The notes beneath the pieces are model-generated. The model saw only the letters and a program-made list of their open reading frames with translations, did no database searches and had not been told where the DNA came from. A stretch of DNA of 64,000 bases from positions 97,526-161,525 of the forward strand of contig NZ_JACHGP010000019.1 in NCBI RefSeq assembly GCF_014202335.1, written 5' to 3'. Both the position numbers and the translations under genes were made by a program. This stretch comes from Mycobacterium sp. AZCC_0083 (lineage in GTDB: Bacteria > Actinomycetota > Actinomycetes > Mycobacteriales > Mycobacteriaceae). Each line of letters opens with the position of its first letter. Positions within the stretch are counted from its first letter, which is position 1. Positions 57,368 through 64,000 of the stretch are shown piece after piece.

Positions 57368-58081
57368 GTGCATGTGGTGGTACTTAGCGGCGCCGGGATC
57401 TCTGCCGAGAGCGGCGTGCCGACGTTTCGGCACGTCGAGACCGGTTTATGGGCAAAAGTCGACCCCTACGAGATTTCCAGCGCCGACGGCTGGCGCCGAC
57501 ATCCCGAGAGGGTGTGGGCGTGGTACCTGTGGCGGCACTACATGATGAAGTCCGTCGAACCGAACGACGCCCACCGCGCGGTCGCCGCGTGGGAGGACTA
57601 CGCCGAGGTGCACGTCGTGACCCAGAACGTCGATGACCTGCACGAACGTGGGGGCAGCTCCCGGGTCTACCACCTGCACGGCAGCCTGTTCGCATTCAAG
57701 TGCGACCGGTGCGGCACGCCGTACGACGGTGAGTTGCCCGCCATGCCGGAGCCGGTCGAGACGGTCAAACCACCAACCTGTGCCTGCGGTGGCCTGATCC
57801 GGCCCGACGTGGTGTGGTTCGGCGAGGATCTGCCCGCCGACGCGTGGGAGCGTTCGCTGGATGCCGTCACCGCCGCCGACGTGGCCGTCGTGGTGGGCAC
57901 GTCGGCGATCGTCTACCCCGCGGCGGGGCTGCCGGAGCTCGCGTTGGCCAACGGCATCCCGGTGATCGAAGTCAATCCCGAGCGCACACCGCTGTCGGAC
58001 CACGCGTCGATCTCGTTGCGCGAATCCGCGGCCACCGCTCTACCCAACCTGTTGCAGCGACTGCCCGCGCTGCTGGGCTGA
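57368..58081 (+). CDS. cobB: NAD-dependent protein deacylase, class III sirtuin
   Basis: 237 residues. NAD pocket GAGISAESG at 8-16 and TQNVD at 85-89; catalytic H104 in HLHG; zinc cysteines C112, C115, C138 and C140; GTSAIVYPA and VIEVNPE nucleotide loops. The YLWR motif (Y53, R56) marks sirtuins that also remove succinyl and malonyl groups. Removes acyl groups from lysines of metabolic enzymes. Rv1151c is the M. tuberculosis counterpart. GTG at 57368. Confidence 0.94.
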   Translation: MHVVVLSGAGISAESGVPTFRHVETGLWAKVDPYEISSADGWRRHPERVWAWYLWRHYMMKSVEPNDAHRAVAAWEDYAEVHVVTQNVDDLHERGGSSRVYHLHGSLFAFKCDRCGTPYDGELPAMPEPVETVKPPTCACGGLIRPDVVWFGEDLPADAWERSLDAVTAADVAVVVGTSAIVYPAAGLPELALANGIPVIEVNPERTPLSDHASISLRESAATALPNLLQRLPALLG

Positions 58082-58388
58082 CTCGGCGGTCAGGCCGGCC
58101 TGACAGCCCGCCCGATCGCGGTTTCGGATGCGGGCATCGGCACCCACGCAGGCAGCACCCACTCATGGCGGGCATCGGCCACCTCGAAACCGGCGTCGAC
58201 GATGGACCGCTCGGTGTGCCGGTGGGTGTGGCAGTTGGCGAGCAGCCGCGGCCACACCGTGGCGTCGGCAAGGCGTTGCATCCTCGCCCGCACGCCCGTA
58301 CTCGCGACGTGCTCGAGGTAGCGCAGCTCCCCGCCCGGCCGCAGCATCGAAAACAATTGCCGCAGAACGCCGTCAGGGTCCTGCACGG
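58063..58388. repeat. Direct repeat copy A (sirtuin end plus methyltransferase C-terminus)
   Basis: This segment recurs at 59018-59343 with a few substitutions. It includes the last codons of the sirtuin (CTGCCCGCGCTGCTGGGCTGA) and the 3' part of the methyltransferase gene. The matches end together near 58388 and 59343. Confidence 0.85.
58090..58386 (-). pseudogene. Truncated duplicate of the methyltransferase at 59044
   Basis: The C-terminal 98 codons of the methyltransferase are present (DPDGVLRQLFSMLRPGGELRYL ... MPASETAIGRAVRPA) with differences such as ARHEW for TRHEW. The SAM-binding half is absent because the repeat ends at 58388. It cannot be active. Confidence 0.85.
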
Positions 58389-58392
58389 CGAA

Positions 58393-58659
58393 TCAGGGCT
58401 TGCGCGTTATGACGATGTAGGCAACACCGGCCACGATGAAAATGAGTGTGTACAGCGTCGAAATGATACCGAGCACATAGCCAACCAACGCCGGAGTGCG
58501 GCCGCCCATCGTGCCGCCCGAGGCAGCGATTTCTCCCAACACTCTTCGGCCCCTGATCCACGCAATCGGACCACCGACGGCACCGCAACAGCAGACGCCG
58601 AGGATTCCCCACACCAACACGTTCATTGCGAGTGGATGATCGACCTCTTCACCGGTCAT
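58393..58659 (-). CDS. Small membrane protein, DUF4190-like
   Basis: 88 residues, two transmembrane segments: about 12-34 (NVLVWGILGVCCCGAVGGPIAWI) and 60-84 (LVGYVLGIISTLYTLIFIVAGVAYIV). A GRRVLGEIAASGG segment between is typical of DUF4190-type proteins of actinobacteria. It lies between the two copies of the direct repeat. The stretch 58660-59014 beyond it shows no supportable gene. Confidence 0.7.
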   Translation of the reverse strand: MTGEEVDHPLAMNVLVWGILGVCCCGAVGGPIAWIRGRRVLGEIAASGGTMGGRTPALVGYVLGIISTLYTLIFIVAGVAYIVITRKP

Positions 58660-59017
58660 GCCGACAACCTACTATCTGCTGAAAACAGTGGTCACCTGGG
58701 CGCTCTGCGCCGCCCGTCGCGGGGTCGGTGGTGATCAGATCGGGCTCGACCCAACCACAGCCGGGCCTTCACCCAAGAGAACACCGTCCCCCGAGTCGGG
58801 GCGTGGCCGCGCGGTCGGGAGTGGCATTCTCGTCCACGATCGATTGCGGCGCAGCCCCGTCGGCGCGCCGTCACTGACCGCCCCCGCTGGTGGGCAGGCA
58901 CCGCAGGTACGGCGGGCAGACACTACCGTTGGAGGGGCACTGCAACGACCGAGTGGGGCTTCTCTGGATGAGGCAACGATACAAACCTGCCGAACTCAGT
59001 TCATATCGAGGCGACTG

Positions 59018-59343
59018 CCCGCGCTGCTGGGCTGACTCGACGGTCAGGCCGGCCTGACTGCCCGCCCGATCGCGGTTTCGGATGCGGGCATCGGCACCCA
59101 CGCAGGTAGCACCCACTCGTGGCGGGTCTCGGCCACCTCGAAACCGGCGTCCACGATGGACCGCTCGGTGTGCCGGTGGGTGTGGCAATTGCCGAGCAAC
59201 CGCGGCCACACCGTGGCGTCGGCAAGCCGTTGCATCCTCGCCCGCACGCCGGTGCTCGCGACGTGCTCGAGGTAGCGCAGCTCCCCGCCCGGCCGCAGCA
59301 TCGAAAATAATTGCCGCAGAACGCCGTCGGGGTCCTGCACCGA
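59018..59343. repeat. Direct repeat copy B
   Basis: Second copy of the 326-base repeat. Here it begins with an orphan copy of the sirtuin's last codons, without the rest of that gene, and continues into the intact methyltransferase. This shows that the methyltransferase-containing copy received the sirtuin tail by duplication, or the reverse. Confidence 0.85.
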
Positions 59344-59676
59344 GCACAACACCAGTGAGGCCACCACGGCGTCGAAGGGCTCCGAGGTCCCGGCGTACCG
59401 CTCGACGGTTTCGGTGCTCACCCTGACGGGGACCGACGCCCTGTCGGTCGCCCGCCGCGCCAGTACCGCAAGGCGCTGCTCGGGTTCGATCGCGACGACC
59501 TCGGTGACGGTGGCCGGGTAGAACTCGAAGTTCGTCCCGGTGCCAGCGCCGACCTCAAGCACCCGCCCGGTCAGCCCGGCGAGGTTCTCACGGCGCAGCT
59601 GCCGGATCGACTCGGGCTCGCGGGTGGACAGCGTCGACCACACCTTCGCGAAGAACGGGTTGTCGACGGTGTCCAT
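59044..59676 (-). CDS. SAM-dependent methyltransferase, UbiE/PmtA-like
   Basis: 210 residues, class I methyltransferase: NPFFAKVWSTLSTREPESI, motif I RVLEVGAGTGTNFEFYP near 46-62, acidic end of strand 2 in VVAIEPEQ, and SEPFDAVVASLVLCSVQDPDGVL before LRPGGELRYLEH. Rv1147 is the likely counterpart. ATG at 59676 preferred; an upstream ATG at 59736 would add a hairpin-encoded glycine/proline stretch. Confidence 0.87.
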   Translation of the reverse strand: MDTVDNPFFAKVWSTLSTREPESIRQLRRENLAGLTGRVLEVGAGTGTNFEFYPATVTEVVAIEPEQRLAVLARRATDRASVPVRVSTETVERYAGTSEPFDAVVASLVLCSVQDPDGVLRQLFSMLRPGGELRYLEHVASTGVRARMQRLADATVWPRLLGNCHTHRHTERSIVDAGFEVAETRHEWVLPAWVPMPASETAIGRAVRPA

Positions 59677-59694
59677 CCCCCGGTCGCTGCGCTC

Positions 59695-59712
59695 TCCCCC
59701 GCAAGCGGGGGG
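59695..59712 (-). other. GC hairpin between tetR and methyltransferase
   Basis: CCCCCGC-AA-GCGGGGG forms a tight stem between the TetR stop (59729) and the methyltransferase ATG (59676). Without a U-run it is a weak terminator; it may be an mRNA processing or attenuation point. Confidence 0.4.
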
Positions 59713-59728
59713 ACCCCCAGCGCCGGTG

Positions 59729-60412
59729 TCACCCATCAGTAAGCTCCTTGATTCTCGCGACGGCCTCCTGCGGTGGCACGTCGACCCCCATCGCACCCGT
59801 CACGATGTGACCGGCGCACACCGACCTCAACGTCCGGTCGGCGAACTCCTCGGCGTCGCCGAACGGCAGGTAGGGCCGCGAGATCAACAGCGCGGCCACC
59901 CCGTGCGCGACGGTCCATAGCTCCAGCGCCGCCACGGTGGAATCGCCTGGCGGGAAGATGCCCTCCTCGATCAATGCCTCGACGGAGTTGCGCAGGTGCA
60001 CGAACGCCGAGCTGTTCAGCGCCACGTCGACATCGCTGCCGAGTCGGCCCTCGCCCATCGTGGCGATGCGGTACAGCTCTGAGTTCTGCGTGGCGAAGCG
60101 CACGTATGCCAGCCCCTGCGCGCGGAGCCGGTCGATATTCGACGGTTGATCGGCCGCGACCTGTTGCATCTCCTCGTCGAGTCGCTCGAAGTACCTGGCG
60201 CACACCGCATCCAGCAGTGCGTCCTTGTCGGCGAAGTGCAGATAGATCGACGGCGGAGTGACTCCGACGCGCAGCGCCACCGACCGGATGGAGACGGCCT
60301 TCGCGTGGCCGGTCTCCAACAGCAGATCGGTGGCAGCATCGAGGATCTCCTCGCGAAGGTGTTCCCCGGAGCCGCGCGGAGCACGACGACGCTTGAGTGG
60401 CTGAATAGTCAC
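59729..60412 (-). CDS. TetR-family regulator
   Basis: 227 residues. HTH: REEILDAATDLLLETGHAKAVSIRSVALRVGVTPPSIYLHFADKDALLDAV, the standard TetR sequence. The ligand domain includes LWTVAHGVAALLISRPYLPF, of the TetR_C type common in mycobacteria. GTG at 60412 lies one base after the mmpL stop, so it is co-transcribed and probably controls the operon by feedback. Confidence 0.93.
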   Translation of the reverse strand: MTIQPLKRRRAPRGSGEHLREEILDAATDLLLETGHAKAVSIRSVALRVGVTPPSIYLHFADKDALLDAVCARYFERLDEEMQQVAADQPSNIDRLRAQGLAYVRFATQNSELYRIATMGEGRLGSDVDVALNSSAFVHLRNSVEALIEEGIFPPGDSTVAALELWTVAHGVAALLISRPYLPFGDAEEFADRTLRSVCAGHIVTGAMGVDVPPQEAVARIKELTDG

Positions 60413-60413
60413 G

Positions 60414-62744
60414 CTAGCCAGTGTCCACTACCGAGACCATGGCCCGGTCAGATTTGGGTTCGGTCGCGTCGGCTTCTGGTCCGGACTCGCTGATCCCGAT
60501 CCGCCGGTGCAGCCGGACCAAGGGCCGCGGCGCCCACCAGTTCCAGCCGCCCATCACGTGCATGAAGGCAGGCACCAGAACCATCCGGATCAGCGTGGCG
60601 TCGACCAGCACGGCCAGCGTCAGCCCGACGCCGAACATCCGCATGAACGACACCTGCGCGGCGATCAAGGCGGCGAACGAAATCGACATCACCACGGCGG
60701 CAGCGGTGATCACCCGGCCCGTACGTGCCAACCCGAGTGCCACCGCGGCGTCGTTGTCGGCACGGGCGGCCTTGATCGCCTGCAGGCCGGACGGCGCGGC
60801 TTCGCCGTTGGTCCGCAGCTGCAGCCAGTACTCGCGGATTCGGGCGACGAGGAACACCTCGTAGTCCATCGACAGCCCAAACGCGATGCAGAACAACAGA
60901 ACTGGCATGTTGGCCACCAGTGTGCCGGTCGCCGTGGTGCCGAGGGCGTTCAGATGTCCGTCCTGGAATATCCACACCAAGGCGCCGAATGCGGCGGTCA
61001 GCGACAACACGTTCAGCACAATGGCTTTCAGCGGCAAGGTCACGCTGCCCGTCAACAGGAACAGCAGGCCGAACATGATCACCGCGATCAGACCGAGCAC
61101 CCACGGCAGCCGGGTGGTGATCGCATCAACGCTGTCACGGTTGATCTGCGCGCTGCCGGTCATCTGCACCGCGTGGCCGTCGGGTCCTGGCACCTGGTGC
61201 AGGCGGTCGAGCTGCGTCTCGGAGCTGTCGGAGAACAGTGGCGCCGTGCTTCCGACGGTGAGGAAGGCGCTGCCGTCGACCGCACCGGTCGGCGCCGTTG
61301 GTGGCCCGACCTCGTGTCCGCCGATGAACGTGCCCGTCGGCGCGGACACTGCCTGCACGTCGGGGACCCGGGACAGGTCGGTGGCGTAGCGCTCGATCTC
61401 GGCGGGGGCAAGCCCGGCAGCGTCCGGTACGACGACGGTGATCGCGGTCGAGGAGTCGTCGGCGAAATCGTTGCGCAACTGGTCACCGACCTGATGGGCC
61501 GACGCCGATGCGGGCAGCACCCGGTCGTCGGGGAAGCCCCACTTCACGCCGAGGAAGGGCGAGCCCAACGCGAGGAGCAGTACGACGACCGCGAGCCCGA
61601 TGGGGACGGCACGGCGCATGACGGCCTTCGTCGAGCGGTACCAGAACAACTGCTCGACGGGCTTGGGCGTCGGTTCGGGCCTGCGCAGCACCCGCCGGGC
61701 CAGTCGGCGCATGTCGAACGCCTCGATCCTGTCCCCCAGCAGCCAGATGGCGGCAGGGGTGACGATCAGCGCGGCGGCGGCGGCGAACGCCACCGTGGCG
61801 ATGCCTGCGTAGGCGAATGACTTGAGGAAGTACATGGGGAACAGCAGCATCGCCGACATGGACAGCCCGACCGTCGTTGCGGCGAACACCACCGTGCGCC
61901 CCGCCGTCGTCATGGTCCGGATCAGCGCCCGGTCGCGGGGTGTGCCCTCGGCCAGTTCGTCGCGGTAGCGGCTGATGATGAGCAGCGTGTAGTCGATGGC
62001 CATGGCAAGGCCGAGCGCGGTGGTCAGGTTGAGCGCGAAGATCGACACGTCGGTGCTGAACGTGAGCAGGCGCAGCACCGACATCGAGCCGACGATCGCC
62101 AGCCCGCCGACGACCATCGGCAGCGCCGCGGCGATGAGGCCGCCGAACACCCACACCAGGAACAGGAAGCTCACCGGGATCGCGATGGCCTCCATCAGCA
62201 ACAGGTCGCGTTCGGTCTGGGCGTTGATCTGCGAATACACCGTCGCCATGCCACCGGAGCGCACGGTCACGCCATCCCGATCGTGCACTTGCTCTTCTAC
62301 GTCGTGAGACAGGGCCTTGGCGTACTTCTGCGCATCGTTCTCACCGCCCGTGATGCCTGCGACGATGAGCCCGGTCTTGCCGTCCTCGCTGATCAGGTCC
62401 GTGGCGGCCTGTGGCGGCACGGTCCACGGCGAGGTCACGTTGGCGACGTGCGGTGACTGTTTGAGGTGCTCGACGATGTTGGTGGCGGCGGATGTGGCGT
62501 TCGCCGACTTGACGCCGTCGGGCGCGGTGACCGTGACGAGCAGCTGCATGTCGCCCTGCTCGAACTTGTCGGTCAGCAGCTTGGTCGCCTGAGCGGATTC
62601 GGACGTCGGGTCCTGGAAGCCGCCCGCGGACAGGCTCTTGGCCACCGGTATGCCGAACACCGCGGCCGCGACCATGATCAGCGCTGCAACGACGAGGATG
62701 CGTCGCGGGGCGGCGATCGCAAGTAGGGCGATCCTGCGCAACAT
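60414..62744 (-). CDS. MmpL-family RND transporter, MmpL13-like
   Basis: 776 residues, full RND layout: TM1 (RILVVAALIMVAAAVFGIPVA), first periplasmic loop, TM2-6 with GLAMAIDYTLLIISRYR, second loop from about 400, TM7-11 with IAFGLSMDYEVFLVARIREYW. The two DY motifs carry proton relay aspartates. MmpLs export lipids or siderophores. Position and neighbours point to MmpL13, which I recall is split in two in M. tuberculosis but is whole here. ATG at 62744 follows GGAAGG. Confidence 0.93.
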   Translation of the reverse strand: MLRRIALLAIAAPRRILVVAALIMVAAAVFGIPVAKSLSAGGFQDPTSESAQATKLLTDKFEQGDMQLLVTVTAPDGVKSANATSAATNIVEHLKQSPHVANVTSPWTVPPQAATDLISEDGKTGLIVAGITGGENDAQKYAKALSHDVEEQVHDRDGVTVRSGGMATVYSQINAQTERDLLLMEAIAIPVSFLFLVWVFGGLIAAALPMVVGGLAIVGSMSVLRLLTFSTDVSIFALNLTTALGLAMAIDYTLLIISRYRDELAEGTPRDRALIRTMTTAGRTVVFAATTVGLSMSAMLLFPMYFLKSFAYAGIATVAFAAAAALIVTPAAIWLLGDRIEAFDMRRLARRVLRRPEPTPKPVEQLFWYRSTKAVMRRAVPIGLAVVVLLLALGSPFLGVKWGFPDDRVLPASASAHQVGDQLRNDFADDSSTAITVVVPDAAGLAPAEIERYATDLSRVPDVQAVSAPTGTFIGGHEVGPPTAPTGAVDGSAFLTVGSTAPLFSDSSETQLDRLHQVPGPDGHAVQMTGSAQINRDSVDAITTRLPWVLGLIAVIMFGLLFLLTGSVTLPLKAIVLNVLSLTAAFGALVWIFQDGHLNALGTTATGTLVANMPVLLFCIAFGLSMDYEVFLVARIREYWLQLRTNGEAAPSGLQAIKAARADNDAAVALGLARTGRVITAAAVVMSISFAALIAAQVSFMRMFGVGLTLAVLVDATLIRMVLVPAFMHVMGGWNWWAPRPLVRLHRRIGISESGPEADATEPKSDRAMVSVVDTG

Positions 62745-62780
62745 GTCAGACCTTCCGAAGATTGACAATAACAACGTTAA

Positions 62781-62795
62781 GTTATCAACGATAAC
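62781..62795. promoter_or_regulatory. Palindromic operator candidate for the mmpL-tetR operon
   Basis: GTTATC-AAC-GATAAC is a perfect dyad 37 bases upstream of the mmpL ATG. On the minus strand a TTGATA overlaps it and could be the -35 box. TetR dimers bind sites of this form, and the co-transcribed TetR is the obvious candidate. Confidence 0.65.
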
Positions 62796-62904
62796 TCAGG
62801 GTCGTCAACCGCGTACCCCATGTCTGATCACGTCGCCGGACCACGGAACGTTCACCCCTCACGAGCGTTTCCCAGTACCTGCACAGACATTTAGGCTTTC
62901 TGGC

Positions 62905-63456
62905 ATGGCCACCACCGACTCGTTCTCGACAAGGTACGACTCAGCAAGCACCGACTCCGTGAGCTCGTTCGGCCTGCTCGTGCTCCGCGTCGCCGTCGGC
63001 GCGACGGCACTGCAGGCCGGCCTCATCAAGGCGTTCGACATCGACACAGCTGTCAAATTCATGGACGACAACGGATGGAAGATGGGGAAGTTCGCCGCAA
63101 TTCTGGTGACGGCCACCGAGACCGCGGGCGGAATCCTGCTGCTGTTGGGTTTGCTGACGCCGGTAGCGGCGTGCGGCCTGATCGCCGCGATGATCGACGC
63201 GTGGGCCGTCAACGTCGCTGGCGGCCCGTTCTGGTCTCAGCCGTTCAACGTGCCGTTCCTGGTCGCGTTCGGCGCAACGGCCCTGCTCTTCACCGGTGCG
63301 GGCGCCTACTCGGTGGACGCGAAGGCGTTCGGCCGGGCGCGCTGGCCCGGGGTCATCACGGTCGGGCTGTTCGTCGTCGCGATTGCCGCAGCCGTCACGA
63401 CGTGGGTCTTGCTGAACGGGACCAACCCGCTGCACTTCAGCGGCGCGAGCGCCTAG
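62905..63456 (+). CDS. DoxX-family membrane protein
   Basis: 183 residues, four to five transmembrane helices. LLVLRVAVGATALQAGLIKAF, TATETAGGILLLLGLLTPVAACGLIAAMI and WSQPFNVPFLVAFGATALLFTGAGAYSVDA match DoxX, linked in mycobacteria to redox/thiol defence. ATG at 62905, diverging from mmpL. Confidence 0.88.
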   Translation: MATTDSFSTRYDSASTDSVSSFGLLVLRVAVGATALQAGLIKAFDIDTAVKFMDDNGWKMGKFAAILVTATETAGGILLLLGLLTPVAACGLIAAMIDAWAVNVAGGPFWSQPFNVPFLVAFGATALLFTGAGAYSVDAKAFGRARWPGVITVGLFVVAIAAAVTTWVLLNGTNPLHFSGASA

Positions 63457-63521
63457 AACCTACCGGCAGGTAAGAATTGCCACCGTAGTCACAATCGTGA
63501 CTCAAAGTCCTCTTAAGTGTG

Positions 63522-63662
63522 ATGGTTACTGTCCAGTACATGTGGATCGACGACACCAGTGCAGATGTCATCAAGGTTGACTTCGAAGCCCTGTACCACG
63601 GGGACTTCCTGGTCGAAGGTGATACCACCGAGCAGTTCCCCGACCTCGCCGCTGCCGTATAA
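63522..63662 (+). CDS. Small hypothetical protein, 46 aa
   Basis: Frame from ATG at 63522 (or GTG at 63519) to TAA at 63662: VQYMWIDDTSADVIKVDFEAL then EGDTTEQFPDLAA. Acidic, soluble, with balanced composition, which makes translation plausible. A terminator follows at 63757. Family not recognised. Confidence 0.5.
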   Translation: MVTVQYMWIDDTSADVIKVDFEALYHGDFLVEGDTTEQFPDLAAAV

Positions 63663-63756
63663 CAACAGCAGGTCAGACCGCGTGGCGTGACTGATCATGT
63701 GGTCACCGAGGCAGGTATGCGGCAGCGATGGCTGCGTCGTGTGCCTCAGGCAGACA

Positions 63757-63781
63757 GCCGCCGACGGATACCGTCGGCGGC
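63757..63781 (+). terminator. Intrinsic terminator
   Basis: GCCGCCGACGG-ATA-CCGTCGGCGGC followed by TTCTTCT. It fits termination of the small gene or of a longer rightward transcript. Confidence 0.85.
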
Positions 63782-63814
63782 TTCTTCTATCTAAGAGTCT
63801 TATCAACGCGTAGA

Positions 63815-63859
63815 GATTGTGCTGAGGATCCAGCGCGGACCACGACCCTCAGCACAATC
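63815..63859 (-). terminator. 13-bp hairpin after the right-edge gene
   Basis: GATTGTGCTGAGG at 63815-63827 pairs perfectly with CCTCAGCACAATC at 63847-63859 around a 19-base loop. It lies just past the stop (63873) of a leftward gene and probably terminates it. Confidence 0.65.
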
Positions 63860-63872
63860 TGAACGTCTCTTG

Positions 63873-64000
63873 TTATGCCGACAGTGCCTCGGACTCCGAC
63901 GACGTGACCATTCCGCCAAGTCGTTCGGTGATCAGTTCTTCGGCCCCGGACACGATGCGCGAGATCAGCTCGTCGCACGTCGGGATGTCATCGATCAGCC
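63873..64000 (-). CDS. C-terminal end of an unidentified chromosomal gene
   Basis: An open frame enters from the right edge and stops at 63873 after about 41 codons (LIDDIPTCDELISRIVSGAEEL ... TSSESEALSA). Helical, acidic, no recognised family; the rest of the gene lies outside the window. Confidence 0.6.
   Translation of the reverse strand, partial: LIDDIPTCDELISRIVSGAEELITERLGGMVTSSESEALSA

Noticed and set aside
58658..59035. A 125-codon plus-strand frame between the repeat copies
   Set aside because: Its translation is Gly/Pro/Arg-rich without pattern, and its end is just the repeated sirtuin tail.

Overview
The window joins two unlike pieces of DNA. Positions 1 to about 53.2 kb are most of a tailed-phage genome of the siphovirus type. 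Positions from about 53.6 kb to the end are bacterial chromosome. The host is almost certainly a Mycobacterium, probably a rapid grower. The phage carries a LysB-type mycolyl esterase, which only phages of mycolic-acid bacteria need. The chromosomal side carries an MmpL transporter, an F420-type flavin-binding protein very like Rv1155, a DUF5302 protein and a class III sirtuin. As I recall the M. tuberculosis map, mmpL13, Rv1147, Rv1151c, Rv1152, Rv1153c and Rv1155 lie in the same order there. The simplest reading is an integrated prophage whose right end is near 53.1-53.65 kb. No integrase or repressor is visible; they would lie left of position 1, which is still inside phage genes.

Phage layout. 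(1) 1-11.5 kb, minus strand: an early arm of tightly overlapping genes. In transcription order it holds small genes, an ERF recombinase, a Cas4/RecB-type exonuclease, a ClpP-like protease, many small unknowns, an HNH protein, SSB and a terminator. A second block follows: helicase loader, DnaB helicase, a WhiB-like protein, a Holliday-junction-resolvase-like protein, a WhiB with an extra C-terminal domain, and a terminator. (2) 11.48-12.05 kb: a non-coding control region. (3) 12.05-16.56 kb, plus strand: about fifteen small genes, including a lipoprotein, a cupin-like protein and a KcsA-like potassium channel, closed by a two-way terminator. (4) 47.6-16.67 kb, minus strand: the late operon. It runs small and large terminase, portal, MuF, scaffold, capsid, connectors, tail tube, frameshifted tail chaperones, a 2184-residue tape measure, minor tail proteins including two SGNH esterase-like fibres, LysA, holin candidates, LysB and a NrdH glutaredoxin. 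(5) 47.73-52.05 kb, mostly plus strand: small genes including two related lipoproteins, an Lsr2 homologue, a DUF3846 protein and a secreted DUF732 protein. (6) 52.05-53.2 kb: non-coding DNA filled with copies of a TGCAGGTCAG-like repeat.

Two sequence systems stand out beyond the genes. A 13-base asymmetric motif, TTCCCTGTWATCC, recurs before the phage operons. In six of seven sites it points the same way as the adjacent transcription, and three sites end exactly 30 bases before a start codon, which looks like an operator or stoperator system. The repeat array at 52.2-53.1 kb looks like an origin, partition or recombination site.

Chromosome: the C-terminal part of an acyltransferase-3 membrane protein abuts the phage, so the missing N-terminal half may lie across the prophage. 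Then come DUF5302, the Rv1155-like protein, an LCM-type methyltransferase, DUF1697, a decayed methyltransferase copy, GntR, sirtuin, a duplicated methyltransferase segment around a small membrane protein, a methyltransferase, TetR and MmpL with a putative operator, DoxX, a small ORF, and the end of an unknown gene.
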